A stretch of 64,000 bases of DNA from Haemonchus contortus (lineage: Eukaryota; Nematoda; Chromadorea; Rhabditida; Trichostrongylidae), in contig LS997565.1 in NCBI GenBank assembly GCA_000469685.2, positions 1,002,001 through 1,066,000 on the forward strand, given 5' to 3'. Numbering within the stretch: the stretch's first letter is position 1; every line of letters begins with the position of its first letter. The position numbers were made by a program, and so were the translations under genes. Of this stretch, positions 21,276 through 37,542 are shown piece after piece. The notes under the pieces are model-generated. The model worked only from the letters and a program-made list of their open reading frames with translations. It was not told where the DNA came from and searched no databases.

Positions 21276-23956
21276 GGAAAAATTCAGCGAGAAATGTAAA
21301 GATCAAGCAGTATGCCGCCCTCCTCTACCAGGGCCTCGGGTCCCTTCTTAAAGTGGACGATGGCGAGTTCCTCAAGATCGACTTCAGCTGAGAGAGAAGA
21401 ATACTGGCCTGACTCCGCTCAATTTCTTCTTTGATTCATATAGATTTTAGCAACATATAGAAATAGATTGTTCGTAGCCTTAGTACGTCGTCTACCCTTT
21501 GTTCTACGCTTTAAACAGGTGATTTTTTATATATGGGGCACATGCACTGTCTTTTCTGATAGAGTTATTTTAAAGCTGCAAAGCAGTTCCCATTCATAGA
21601 ACTGTACAATGTATTTTCACTTTTATACCATACCTTTCTGTACATTCAGTATCTTCGTGTAATTTTTTGAACCTGAACGAGCAAACTCGACCCATCCGTG
21701 GCGATAATGTTATGTAAATCACGAAAATGCTATAGTATTAAGATTTTCGTGTCGTTCTATTGTATATTCTGGAATTGCTAGTATATTCTCGATTTCTACA
21801 CGCCCGTTGATGTTCTCATTATTTCAACAGAGTGCTTTCAACTAATTAATTTATAGATTTTGTTGTAGCTACGTTAATGTTACTAGGTTGTTTCTGTAGA
21901 GTCGCTGTCACGTAATTTTTATCTTTTCTTAAATTGCCGGTCACTGAGACGACAAACGTCCAAGCTTGCTCAGCAGGTTATGCATATGCAATGGTTCCAC
22001 TATGTAGGAAAACCAGTGACGAAATGTATTTTTATTTGTACAAATTTCGAAATATGTACAGAATGCAGTGAGGTGAACTCATTCGAGCAAAAAGTGTTCT
22101 CATACAAGTCGAACCTATCATATATGGAGCCTCTAAGGACTCAATATGAATAAACATCTTCTTTTTGCATCTTGATTTGGTTGGCTATTTCAGAACTGCT
22201 GAGCGGTCTGATCCTTTGGTTCTTCTATATCTGTTGCGTCATATGTCCACTGAATTCAGCGTAGCTGTAGGTCATAAAAGAAGCGAACTCGGTGAGGGCG
22301 CGGTGACCTGAGGATGCCGCTCGCACCGCGCAGTGTGTTGGTGCTCCCCATTCTCATCAGGGAACCGCACCCTGTGCTTAGATGACCGCTCTGACTTGGC
22401 AGCCCATACTTATTACTCTCTGCTGTTTGTGATGTGTTAGTCAAATCCAAGTACCGCGTTCCTCGTTTTTTCCCTACCTTTCGTTACCTTTTTTGGGAGA
22501 GTTCGTCTCTTCTAGAACAGCTGCTTTCGTGTGTGTTACTTCGTTTCTTTCGATTATTTGCTATCTCCAACACAAGGTGCACAGGTCTCACCCAGTGCAC
22601 CTGATAAGGGAGAATCTCTCATTGGAAATTCAAGCTATCCCCTTCACATGGCGCAGTAGGTTTGAGTAACCAAGTGAAAGCTTTCATATATGCCCAGTCG
22701 AAGTTCCTCTTAGCGGAATACATCAACCTAGAAGCCGAAAAATCTTGAATGAGACCCCAACACTGAATTTTTGATTTTGAAAAAAAAAGTCCATCGAATG
22801 TCTATCGTTTTCGAAAGACAATCCCTTTCAAAACAGCTCCGACAGCGTTGAAGTGATAAACTAGTACTGATTTGAAAATCAGATATTATATGTATGTGAG
22901 TTTAAGAGTAACGAACAAGTGTGAGATTTCAGAGATGGGCGTGCAGAGATGTCAGAATAGAAGTGAATAGAGCATGATAAGGACACCAAATAGAGCATAT
23001 CGAGGTATTTGCTTGTTTCACGTAATCAGAAATGTGGGAAGATCATGGAAGTGGTGGCTCCATACGGAGATCGCCTGAGGGAAATGCATGATTGAGTGTG
23101 GCTGCGCAACCAACTTGGACTGTTGCGCTCCAGCACAATGACCGCAACGCGGCCGCTTTTCGTAAGCGACGTGTCTGACTTTGGCATGTGAGTTCATCTG
23201 GGTCGCCTGTTCTCGAACATCACAGCAATTTTCAATTTAATTTTGTACCTATAACGATAAGCGGACAGGGAGTGGCATATGTGCGGTTACCGAACTGATT
23301 GTTCGTTCGGCCAAAAGAGGACTTTTCGCTTGTCACTTTGTGGGCTAAAACGATTCGACCCAAGGCTAAACCTTTATTGACATTGCAACAACGTGGAGGA
23401 ACATGGGACCGAAGTTTCAAATAAAATGCTCTCTCCTGCTAATCATGTTTATTTTGATCATTGCATGTTCTTACCATTTTTGTAAGGCCATACTGCTATT
23501 GCAGTTCCTCAAAATGTGTAGTAGCTCCCAAGAACCAGATTTCTAAATAAGCCTATCCTTTCGAATGAACTAGGGTTTTATGGTTTTCATGAGCACAGTA
23601 TAGCCCCTATGGGAGATATATCTACATACCCAGGTTTTCTGCTCCTCTCCATTTCAACTTTTTTGCTCAATCTTTCGATTGCGTGGAAACTTAACCCACA
23701 AGCAGAAAATGCGCGGAATACGGTTTGTGTATTGCTGTATTAATCTGGGGATACATTTTTCAGTTTACTTCCCTGATTATGCATTCCAGACTGTGTTGGG
23801 GTCCATATGACAATGTTTTGCTACCATTTTCTCAGTGGAATTGCACCAATGTGTCGTTCTGTGCTCCCGTTTCGGCACTTTGCCTCTTCATCTGCTCCAA
23901 ATGAGCTTAATCGTTCTCGTAGAAAATGTTTCATTATAAACAGTGTTTGTTGTATT
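21276..23956. other. Astacin 3' region and intergenic
   Basis: The first 116 bases stay open in the alternative final reading frame of the astacin gene (to 21391). AATAAA at 22149-22154 is the first good polyadenylation signal. From there to the AMMECR1 gene no exon is recognised; a 64-codon minus frame at 22256-22450 has no motif. Confidence 0.5.
22149..22154 (+). promoter_or_regulatory. Candidate polyadenylation signal AATAAA (astacin gene)
   Basis: A canonical hexamer about 0.8 kb past the last astacin stop. The assignment is by position only. Confidence 0.4.
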
Positions 23957-23961
23957 TTCAG
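23957..23961 (+). promoter_or_regulatory. Acceptor-like site before the AMMECR1 start codon
   Basis: TTTCAG lies seven bases before the ATG at 23968. In nematodes such a site next to a start codon usually means spliced-leader trans-splicing. A missed upstream exon is the alternative. Confidence 0.5.
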
Positions 23962-23967
23962 GTTGTC

Positions 23968-29184
<5,217 letters not shown>

Positions 29185-29226
29185 TCCCAATGTATCCCTA
29201 GATTTTTAGGAAATCGGGGTTTACTG

Positions 29227-29232
29227 AATAAA
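29227..29232 (+). promoter_or_regulatory. Candidate polyadenylation signal AATAAA (AMMECR1 gene)
   Basis: It lies 43 bases past the proposed TAA, a fitting distance for nematode 3' UTRs, and supports 29131-29184 as the last exon. Confidence 0.55.
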
Positions 29233-30154
29233 ATTATCAAGAGTGAAGGTCGGGCTTCTCAACTTGACAGATTCAAGTCGAAGTGGTCACTTTAAATGAG
29301 GCACATTCTACTATTTTGCGCGTAAATGTTGAATCAGCGAACAGCAGTCCATTATTAGTACAGAAATATGGCGATCACAAATTAACCCTCCACCTAAAGA
29401 TAGAGACTTTGATAAAGTTTTGCTTCCGGCGACACTTAGAGCTTCAATAAACATCACATGCATGTGCTTGATACTGCTTTCAACGATCTAATTTTTGCTG
29501 AAACTCAGTTTCTGGCCTTAATGAGAGCTTTTTAAAAGTTTGAAAATCATATTGCATCAATAATGTTTTACAGCATTACGTCACTTTTAATTTGTGGGTA
29601 TATGTCCTCGCTTAACACTTTTTGTTTGTGCGTGACAATATTTTGATGACGTGTTCAGGTGTCAGGGTCATGCCATCATATGCATGCGTATTACTAGTCT
29701 CTATTTTGTGATGCAAGATTTAAAAGTTCACTCTCACATTTCTGATGAGCCACCAGACGATCTCCTTTTCCTCTCGGTGATTTCGAAAGGCCAACTAGTG
29801 CTCTTGTCTTGTCTGGCTTATTTGGAAAATGCGTGTGGTGCTGTGAAGAGATTTTTTTGTTATTGATTGGCCCCATTTTAAAGAAATCTTCCTAATATTT
29901 CGTTGAAATATAGAATTTAAAATATAAATTGATCTAAAATGTAGATTGAGTGCTAGAACTCGGCTCTCGAGAAACTGGATTTGCAAAGAAATTATCAAGA
30001 ATGAGTTCAGTCGGAAATTGATCCACTTTAAAATTGGAAAGTTGTGGAATGTCCATTACCAGTGCCATAAACCGCAACTTCCTACCTCTTGCCAATTTCC
30101 CGCTGTTACGTAATTTACATCAAGGTCTGCTTTTCTAGTGTTTATATGACAAAA

Positions 30155-30306
30155 GCGGATGGAGGCAATGTAGTGGCAAGTGGCACACTATCTTACGCGC
30201 ATGGTCAGGGGTTCGAATCTCGGATCGGTTTCCTAGGCTAACCATGCCTTCAATCCCTCCGGGGTCGGCCAATTGGTACCATACTCGTCTGGGAGCGTAA
30301 AAGCAC
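30155..30306 (+). mobile_element. tRNA-derived SINE-like element
   Basis: A B-box-like GGTTCGAATCT sits at 30210-30220, and an A-box-like segment (TAGTGGCAAGTGG) about 35 bases before it. This spacing fits an RNA polymerase III promoter of the tRNA type. The sequence does not fold as a usable tRNA by eye. It is followed directly by a fold-back. A weaker relative may lie at 33331 (GTGTAGTGGCAACTTTGTG). Confidence 0.5.
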
Positions 30307-30414
30307 TGATTTGTACATCGGCTAGCCTCCACAACTCATTGTATAGCTACGTACGCATTTAATACGTAGGTGGCCTATGCAATGAGTTGTGGAGGCCAGC
30401 CGATGTACAAATCA
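30307..30414. repeat. Fold-back with 34-bp arms
   Basis: TGATTTGTACATCGGCTAGC pairs with GCCAGCCGATGTACAAATCA with few mismatches, through CCTCCACAACTCATT and its complement. An inner stem CTACGTA/TACGTAG closes the loop. Confidence 0.9.
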
Positions 30415-32951
30415 CTACCATTTTGAATGGAAGTCGAATGCGTGGCGATTCCTCGGACGGGATGATTAACGCTCCAACATTTCATCCTTTACATAACTCC
30501 CTAGGAAATCTTGTATTTTGTACAAAAATCTTGTGCAAATGGATTTCTAAATTCGATTCTATACACTTGACATCGACCCAGGATTCCTCCAATATAAGCC
30601 TTCTAAGGATCTAATCTTGAAGTGGTCAGTGTACAGAAATTTGTTAGTTTTGGTATGCATTATGGAACTTCATAGTTCATTGACCTATTTGTTGTATCGT
30701 CCCTAATTTATTGAGAGGATGTATTGTAGATGTTAATATGTATTGGTAAGTTATGGGTGATTCTTGGCGCGGGATAATTATTTGCTGCAGCTAGAAAGTG
30801 CTGGCCGTGAGCTACCCTTTCATTGGCAAATGTTTTTTTTTAAAGTTAGAAGTTGAGTTGATTTGCAACTGCTGTGGGAGCAGGTAGAGGAAAAAATAAG
30901 GAGTGCTCAAAAAATGTTCCTTACTACGTATTGGTATTAGCTCCTCTCGCAAACAACATCACAATTACACTAGTATTCTTATTTTTTTCTCTCCAAGTAT
31001 CCGCAGTATCCTTTTTCTTATTGTATTGATCTGGTTCCATATTGCGAATCATTTCGTCCACAAGAAGCCATTCCAAGTGAGCAAAACAGTAAAAAGCTGA
31101 AATCTTGCCACATACGAAGCAAGTGAAGTCATTTTTTCCAGTAGTAAGCCATTGTGAGGTTGCTAGTGATCATGATTGCACTCCGTCATTTCACAGAAAT
31201 GCTCTGTACCGCCACTCTACAATATATTTGCCTCTAAGCTTGTGTTTTAGTGGGAGTGGAAGTAGTGGGGAGGTTTACACTTCATGTTTCGCACTTCTTC
31301 ATGGCATTTCTGGTGGATCGCGGAGGTTCACTGCGATCCAGCAGAAATGCATTCTACTTCAATCTGCATTCTACTTCTTATCGCAGCCCGAATGAATTAC
31401 TTCACTGCTTCCTAATCGAAGTAGGAAGACTTCTACCATAACGCAAACGCTTCAGGGCAGTTGGAATTGGTCGCTTCATGTGTAATCGATTCGCAAAGTC
31501 TAGTTTGCAATGAGTCCTGTGAGGCTTTTCCGGTCGTTGTTTTCATATAACACCAGTTGTATCGTGTGGGCTCTGCTCCACAATTTTTGATCCTCATTAT
31601 CGATTGCCGATCAGTAGCCTATTCTCCGCTTTTCTAATATCTCTCGCGAGATAGCATTCGTGGCATCTGCCTACCACCACTAGTGCCTCTTCGAAGTTAT
31701 TTCGAATTATTACAGACCAGTCGGATCAGACTGCTTACGCCGAGCTTCTCATCTCCCTTTACTAGGTCGCATTGTAGTATCGCAATTGCTTAAGCTTGGA
31801 AGATCCCTACCTGTTATTCTTGGTCTCAGCATTAAGCGCCATATAGAATTAAATCTTCCCCATTATTGCCTTTACCGGAGCACCGACTGGTTATTCGATC
31901 CAAGTCTTGAATATTACTTACTATTACTAACGTTGTCTAATGATGATGATGCTTGCCTTCTTTGGTCATTTGTCAGACCTTACCACTTGTTATCAGTGCC
32001 TATCACCTCCCAGATCTCGTCACATGCTCCATCCTTCACCGAGATGTCAGGATCAATTGTTGACAATGAGAGGCTCACCCACTACGGCTCTGTTCAAGTG
32101 TGAGATGGGTTGGGCATAGGTTAAGATCAACAGAGCATATGTGAGCTTAGTAAAGCTCCGCCCACAGGAGGCGGCCCATGCACGAAAGGGCGGAGTATGG
32201 GCAAAGTTTTTAGTTAGGTTTCACAATAGTCTAGACGACTGGAAAAAAATGAACAGAAGTGAGGAAGGTGTCAACAAGTGTGATGACGAAGACTCATCGG
32301 CGGTGAGCGGGTCGTGCTTGTAGTGGGCGATAAATTCGATATTAATTCTTACCTTGGTTCGGCAACGGCACTTCTAGGCCTTGTAAACATGCCACACAAA
32401 CTCTTTCAGAAATGTATTAATTTTTATTTTTCAGATATTCCACATGAGCTACTTCCTAGGTTTTTGCAGTACCCCTACTCAGTTTTTGCAATTTACAATA
32501 GTTTTTACCCAGCTGTTTTACATTGGATCCAAAATTGCTATTTCTTTGGGGCTGGATCTGCCAAGAATAAATCCCTAAGGACCGGGTGATACTATTGATT
32601 TCTGATACAAGATAGATGTCACAGCCAGATGGATCACTGCAACATTGGACCTAAATGCTGGTCATCCATTAATTGAGAATGCTTAATGGCATGTTACAAT
32701 GCATTTAGACTCCATGGGAATCCTTTTCCTGTTGACGTTTATGAAATGCTATTGATGCGACAATTATCTCTATTATAAAAAAGCCAGTAATTACAGAAGC
32801 TAGGATAAAAAGTAAGAGGATGGGATCATGTAAATCATTACGGGTTTTGGCTGGCTAGTCTGTGAATTGTGAAATGGGGAAAGGTGTGTTGTTTGTTTCG
32901 ATACATAAATTGAATGTGCATGGAAGCTACAAATGAATGAAATGCTTTTAA

Positions 32952-33021
32952 AGGTACAGTTCACGATAAAAATGGTTCAAAAACCCCTTATATTCCATTC
33001 CCGTCCTCGTGAACTGTTCCT
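32952..33021. repeat. TTAA MITE, short internally deleted copy 4
   Basis: Only the two ends remain (AGGTACAGTTCACGATAAAA and CGTGAACTGTTCCT), about 70 bp in all. The left flank is TTAA and the right flank TTGA. Confidence 0.7.
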
Positions 33022-34745
33022 TTGAGTATGCCGTAAAAATTCGATTTCCTCGTTTTTCGCTAGCTTCTGTATTTTCCAAAAATTTTGCGAACATCATGTT
33101 CAACAAAATTGTTTCAATTCTAACGGCAGGCTTCCTAGTTTCGCTTAGTTTTGAGTTACTATTGCAGTGTCGCTGTAACAGTTTGTCCATTGCAAAGCGC
33201 TTTAATCAAGAGTTCTGTTAGAAATGGCGGCTATATAATCCTGCCATCAGCCATGCAGTAAATGAAAACAAGGGCGATCCTGTGCATAGACTAAAATTGG
33301 TTTCATAGTATGTCTAAACAGTAATCGCATGATTGGTGTAGTGGCAACTTTGTGAGATTTGAATTTCTACTCTGTACACCCCACCGTTGTGGAAAGAATT
33401 CTATTACAGAGGCTCTTGCGGCAAAACGTCTAAATCCCCACCTTGTGAGGCGGGATGTATAGCTAAAGATCGCTTCTGCAAACCATTCTTGATGTCCAGT
33501 TGTTTGAGTCGGCCATCAAAATTTTTTTGTTGTTCATTTGTTTCTACAACAACATTTTGTTATGTTTCAGGATTACGTGCGGTATAAACGCGCGGCTTTA
33601 AAGTGATCTCGCCTTAGAACAAACTGCCTCACAATTGCACTGACCTACAGAACTAACCATTCTTTATGTGACTACATCAATGTATGTATATTGATTGTGT
33701 ATTATGTATAAAAAGGGAGTGGCGGACTAATTGTCTTCCCGTGGTTTCCTTATTCGTCGTTCCATTTTTGTTGAGACATGCTGTGATAATCAGTTACTTC
33801 GTACTTTACTACGTTTATTTGTGAAGTAATTCAAAAAATGTTACTTCAGTAAGGTGAATTTGGTTTTTTCCAACCGTTCATTCGAGGTGTACAAGGAATG
33901 ACTAGTGATTCAACACAGCGTTTTGCAGTTCTTACTTTGGTAAGCGGTAATGATTGCCTTTACATATGCATCACACTTCTTGACTGGTCAGCCTGATCCT
34001 AGTGATTATCGTGGATTCTGGCCATAGCTCTTGTATTTGAGAGGTGTACAGAGTTCGGTGGAATTAGCGTTGAACAGGGTTACTCAGCTTTTCGTCCTTT
34101 GTTACCGTTGGTAGTATTTCAGTACTTAGTTTCACTTCAAGTTTTCGCTCGTGCCTGGAAATTGGTACTCCTGCTATAGTTGCTAACGTCAGACTATGGC
34201 ACAAATGACAATTTTTAGCTCAGAATTATTTCGCTTTGTTGCTACCCTCTAGCCCTTAGCGCTAGAGACACGGAACACACTGTCGACTCTGTTTTTACAC
34301 AGTTTGGCTGGGGATTCTTGATCTTTTCAACTCTTGGCCCGGTTCAAGAGATGGTGGCGTGATGATATAGGTGGAGAGTTGGTGAAGGTCTGTTGTACTT
34401 CGATAGTAGTACCTATACCTTCCACATAGAACGCAACCTTTCCATGCCTTGCGAATTGTGCACGTTTCAGCAAAATGGGCTCCTCGGGGGAGTCGAATGT
34501 GGAAAGTCAAGGGAAATCATTCAGCATCCTGCCTAATACAGTTGCAGTGCCCTTCCAGCCAGAGCCTTAATGCCCCATCATGAATAAGTCTGACTATGCA
34601 ACGGGGTACTTAAAGAATTTATAAACCCACTCCTCGTAGGTCTCGAATCCAGTGCTTCCGGTGCATTCGGTTCTTGAGATAGCCACCCAAAACAATAAAT
34701 CCGTATAAATCTGACGATTTGGGGCGCTCATCTGAGAATACATAG

Positions 34746-35137
34746 AGGCACAGTTTACGATACTTTCGGAGTATCTAGTGTAAGATAACGGAAGTGTTAG
34801 TCAAGAATAGCGCAAAAGTAGCGAAGAAAACGCGAAAATCGGGGTATTTGGACGAGCTGACTAAATGTGTGTGCCACTGCGTACAGCTAGCTATAGTAGC
34901 TGTCTGTGTGCAACGTCCACGTCCCGGGACGAAGGGTGCAAGCGCTACAGCCTCCAGCCTGTACAACTCTGTGAAAACTCGTCCGTCTTCGGATATCTAC
35001 TCAGGGTAAGCCGCTTTTGGGGCCCACTTTGTCTAAGCCATTTTTCTATCCGACAATGTCCCTAGCACTCTTCCTGGGGGTCACTTATCCATCCTAGATA
35101 GAAATCTCACCAACTATTTTCATCGCGAGCTGCGTTA
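34746..35137. repeat. TTAA MITE, decayed copy 5
   Basis: The left end AGGCACAGTTTACGATA is clear. The right end is eroded (TTTTCATCGCGAGCTGCGTT). The interior shares TAGCGAAGAAAACGCGAAAA with the corresponding part of copy 6. No TTAA is left at either side. Confidence 0.6.
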
Positions 35138-37504
35138 GGGTATAACTAAGGCGATGCTCTGTTGTGTAGGAACACTTCTTGGTGGCCCTTTCATTTTCTT
35201 TCCTTGAGCTTATCGAGCCTCTTCAGATTTCTAGCATGGGTTCCACCGGCGTGTCGGAAGAAACCCCTCACCTTGTCTTGTTGAAAACGCAGAACCTGAG
35301 CACGAATAATCGTCGCCGTCGCGCAGGTGTTGACCAAGTTCCGACTCGGTGGTGTTGATGTAGTACTTCCCTTCATAGACCCAATTCAGGCTTTCGTGTG
35401 CCGCCGGGCATCTGGTGTTGGCCCAATTTGTCGAATAATTAATGTGCACTTCGTGAAATGATCCATATTTTGCACAACTCCTGCTACTTGCCTCCTGCTA
35501 GGATTCAGTGCCTTCAAGATTCCAACATGCGTAATCTGCTAGATTTTTCTCATATGTCACTTAACGCACGGTTCTTGTTATTTTTTATTGTAAAGAACTA
35601 TATAATCATGCATTTTTCCGTTCCATCTCGTTATTAATCGGCTCCAAGCTAAGCATTTTCGAAGTTAGGCGCACCTTCGAACTCATTTCACCAAGTCCTC
35701 CAGATGAGATTTTTAAAAAATGGAAAAGCTCTGGTTTGGAATAGCATGTGCTGAGCGGTGCCCTAAATTCTCCCCGAAACTCCCGAATTTGAGAGGATGT
35801 TTCATTAAAGCTCGAGGGTGTTGATATTGATGAACAGTGTGGGGCTTCAGTTAGTGTTCTATAGGAGTTCTGTGGCTGATTTGATTACAAGTGAACGTTT
35901 CCACTGTTGTGTGGCCGTACCTACCAATACTTGGCATATACCAAGAAAATGACCGCCATTTACTTCCTCTCCATAGCAAATTACTCGGAAGCAATGCACA
36001 TACGGTTCTATTTATTTGCCAGAACGAATGCCATTCAGCGGGTACCAGCTGGATCCGACCCTTCTGGTGTTAGCTGCCACCCAGGATTTGAGAGACTATC
36101 CAGTGGAGGGCATGCGGCTGAAATAGGAAACAAATAGTTTTCTTCGAGGATTCATGAATCGTTGAATGTCATTTGCTCTGGGGTGTAGAACTGTGCACAT
36201 TGTCGGATAATTTGGCATAGGGAGCGGAAAAGGGGTGGTTAATCCCCAGGATATCCTATGTCGTTTTATGCTCGTCTGCTGGACGCTTGATGCTTGACGC
36301 TTCTCTCTCTCCCCTTCCGTCCTAGTGACTACTCTTGATATTTTTAAGAGTTTTTCTCAAAGTCGCAGTAACAAAAGGCCAAATAGAGGGCCATTGCTTT
36401 TATAGTTAGCAAACTATTCCCCATCTTTGAAGTAAAAGGCGAATTATATGGCAAACCAATTGTTAGGATTCCATTCGATAATGGTAGAATCGACCAGATC
36501 CGAACTGTTTTATTGTGATTCTGTCGATGCTACTGATGTGCCGCCGAATTATGTCACTTGTATGGAAAGTCTCCACCCATTCGTCAGATATTTACCATAT
36601 CCTATGGCTAATGAGGCTGATCGAAGAAGTATGGTGAAAAAGTGTTAACAAATATCTTTTGAATCCGATGTTTATCTATGGATGTGATAGTAACATCACA
36701 GAACGTGAGCAGTACAGTGAATATGTTGGTGCTGTATCGTGAGCATCCTTCGCTACAGAAGCAGAACCTGAATAATTTCTTTGGTCTCTTAGCTTGTTCC
36801 TCATAAGCTCCTTCGGTCTTTCGGATCGGTTGTTCTCGTCATCGTCTTGCTCGCATTCACATCGGATTCAGTGTATCAAAATCTCATAAGATTTCAATAT
36901 AAGTTATAAAATGTTAGCCTTTCCCAATACCTTCTGCACTTTTTTTTACCTTATGTAGAAGATTTGTAAATAAGGATTGGTTTCAACTGATGGGGTCGTC
37001 ACAGGAGTGGCATACTCTGATTCGACAAAACCAACCCTTATTCGTGAGCAGCCAGTTCAACTCTTTTTGCTCGATTTCCGTTTTTCGCTCGACTGCGCCC
37101 GACTAATCCTCGCTGAATGAATGAATCACAGATAACCCGACTGTCTTCAAACCTTGAATAGGGAACCTGCATACTGCTTCGGAACGCGTCCTTTGGAGAA
37201 TTGATTCACTGAAATAGTTGGACGTGATGGCTTGTGCTGCGCTCCCGGTAGATGACGCGGCGCGACCGCTTGCAAATCAAGCAGTTCTACGGCTCATTTC
37301 CTTCATGATTAATGCATAGAAGACATTCTCTGTGTTGAAGTGACTCATTCTTATGTTCTATATGTTCAAGGATTGATTTGATTCCAATAAAGCGTGTTCA
37401 TCACTGTAACTTTTGCGATTACTTTGAAGTAAACGTTTGAATTTGTTTGATGTGTTACTAGCTGATATAAATCAAACATAGATTTCATTCGTAATTCTCG
37501 ATAG

Positions 37505-37510
37505 TTTCAG
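37505..37510 (+). promoter_or_regulatory. Acceptor-like site before the SPT2 start
   Basis: TTTCAG lies 32 bases before the ATG at 37543, with no in-frame exon seen upstream. This suits a spliced-leader acceptor. Confidence 0.5.
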
Positions 37511-37542
37511 CATTGAGGCGCTTGAGAAAGTAAACCCCAACT

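Larger units (their letters stand above)
29233..37504. other. Gene-poor intergenic region
   Basis: About 8 kb between AMMECR1 and SPT2. It holds a SINE-like element with a fold-back (30155-30414) and two relics of the TTAA MITE. A 66-codon frame from 36448 and an overlapping frame (KGELYGKPIVRIPFDNGR) near 36437 look mildly coding but shift frame at about 36515; this could be a decayed gene. No family was recognised anywhere in the region. Confidence 0.5.

Noticed and set aside
30171..30220. A possible tRNA gene
   Set aside because: A- and B-box-like sequences are present, but no complete cloverleaf or paired acceptor stem could be drawn, so a SINE-like origin is more likely.
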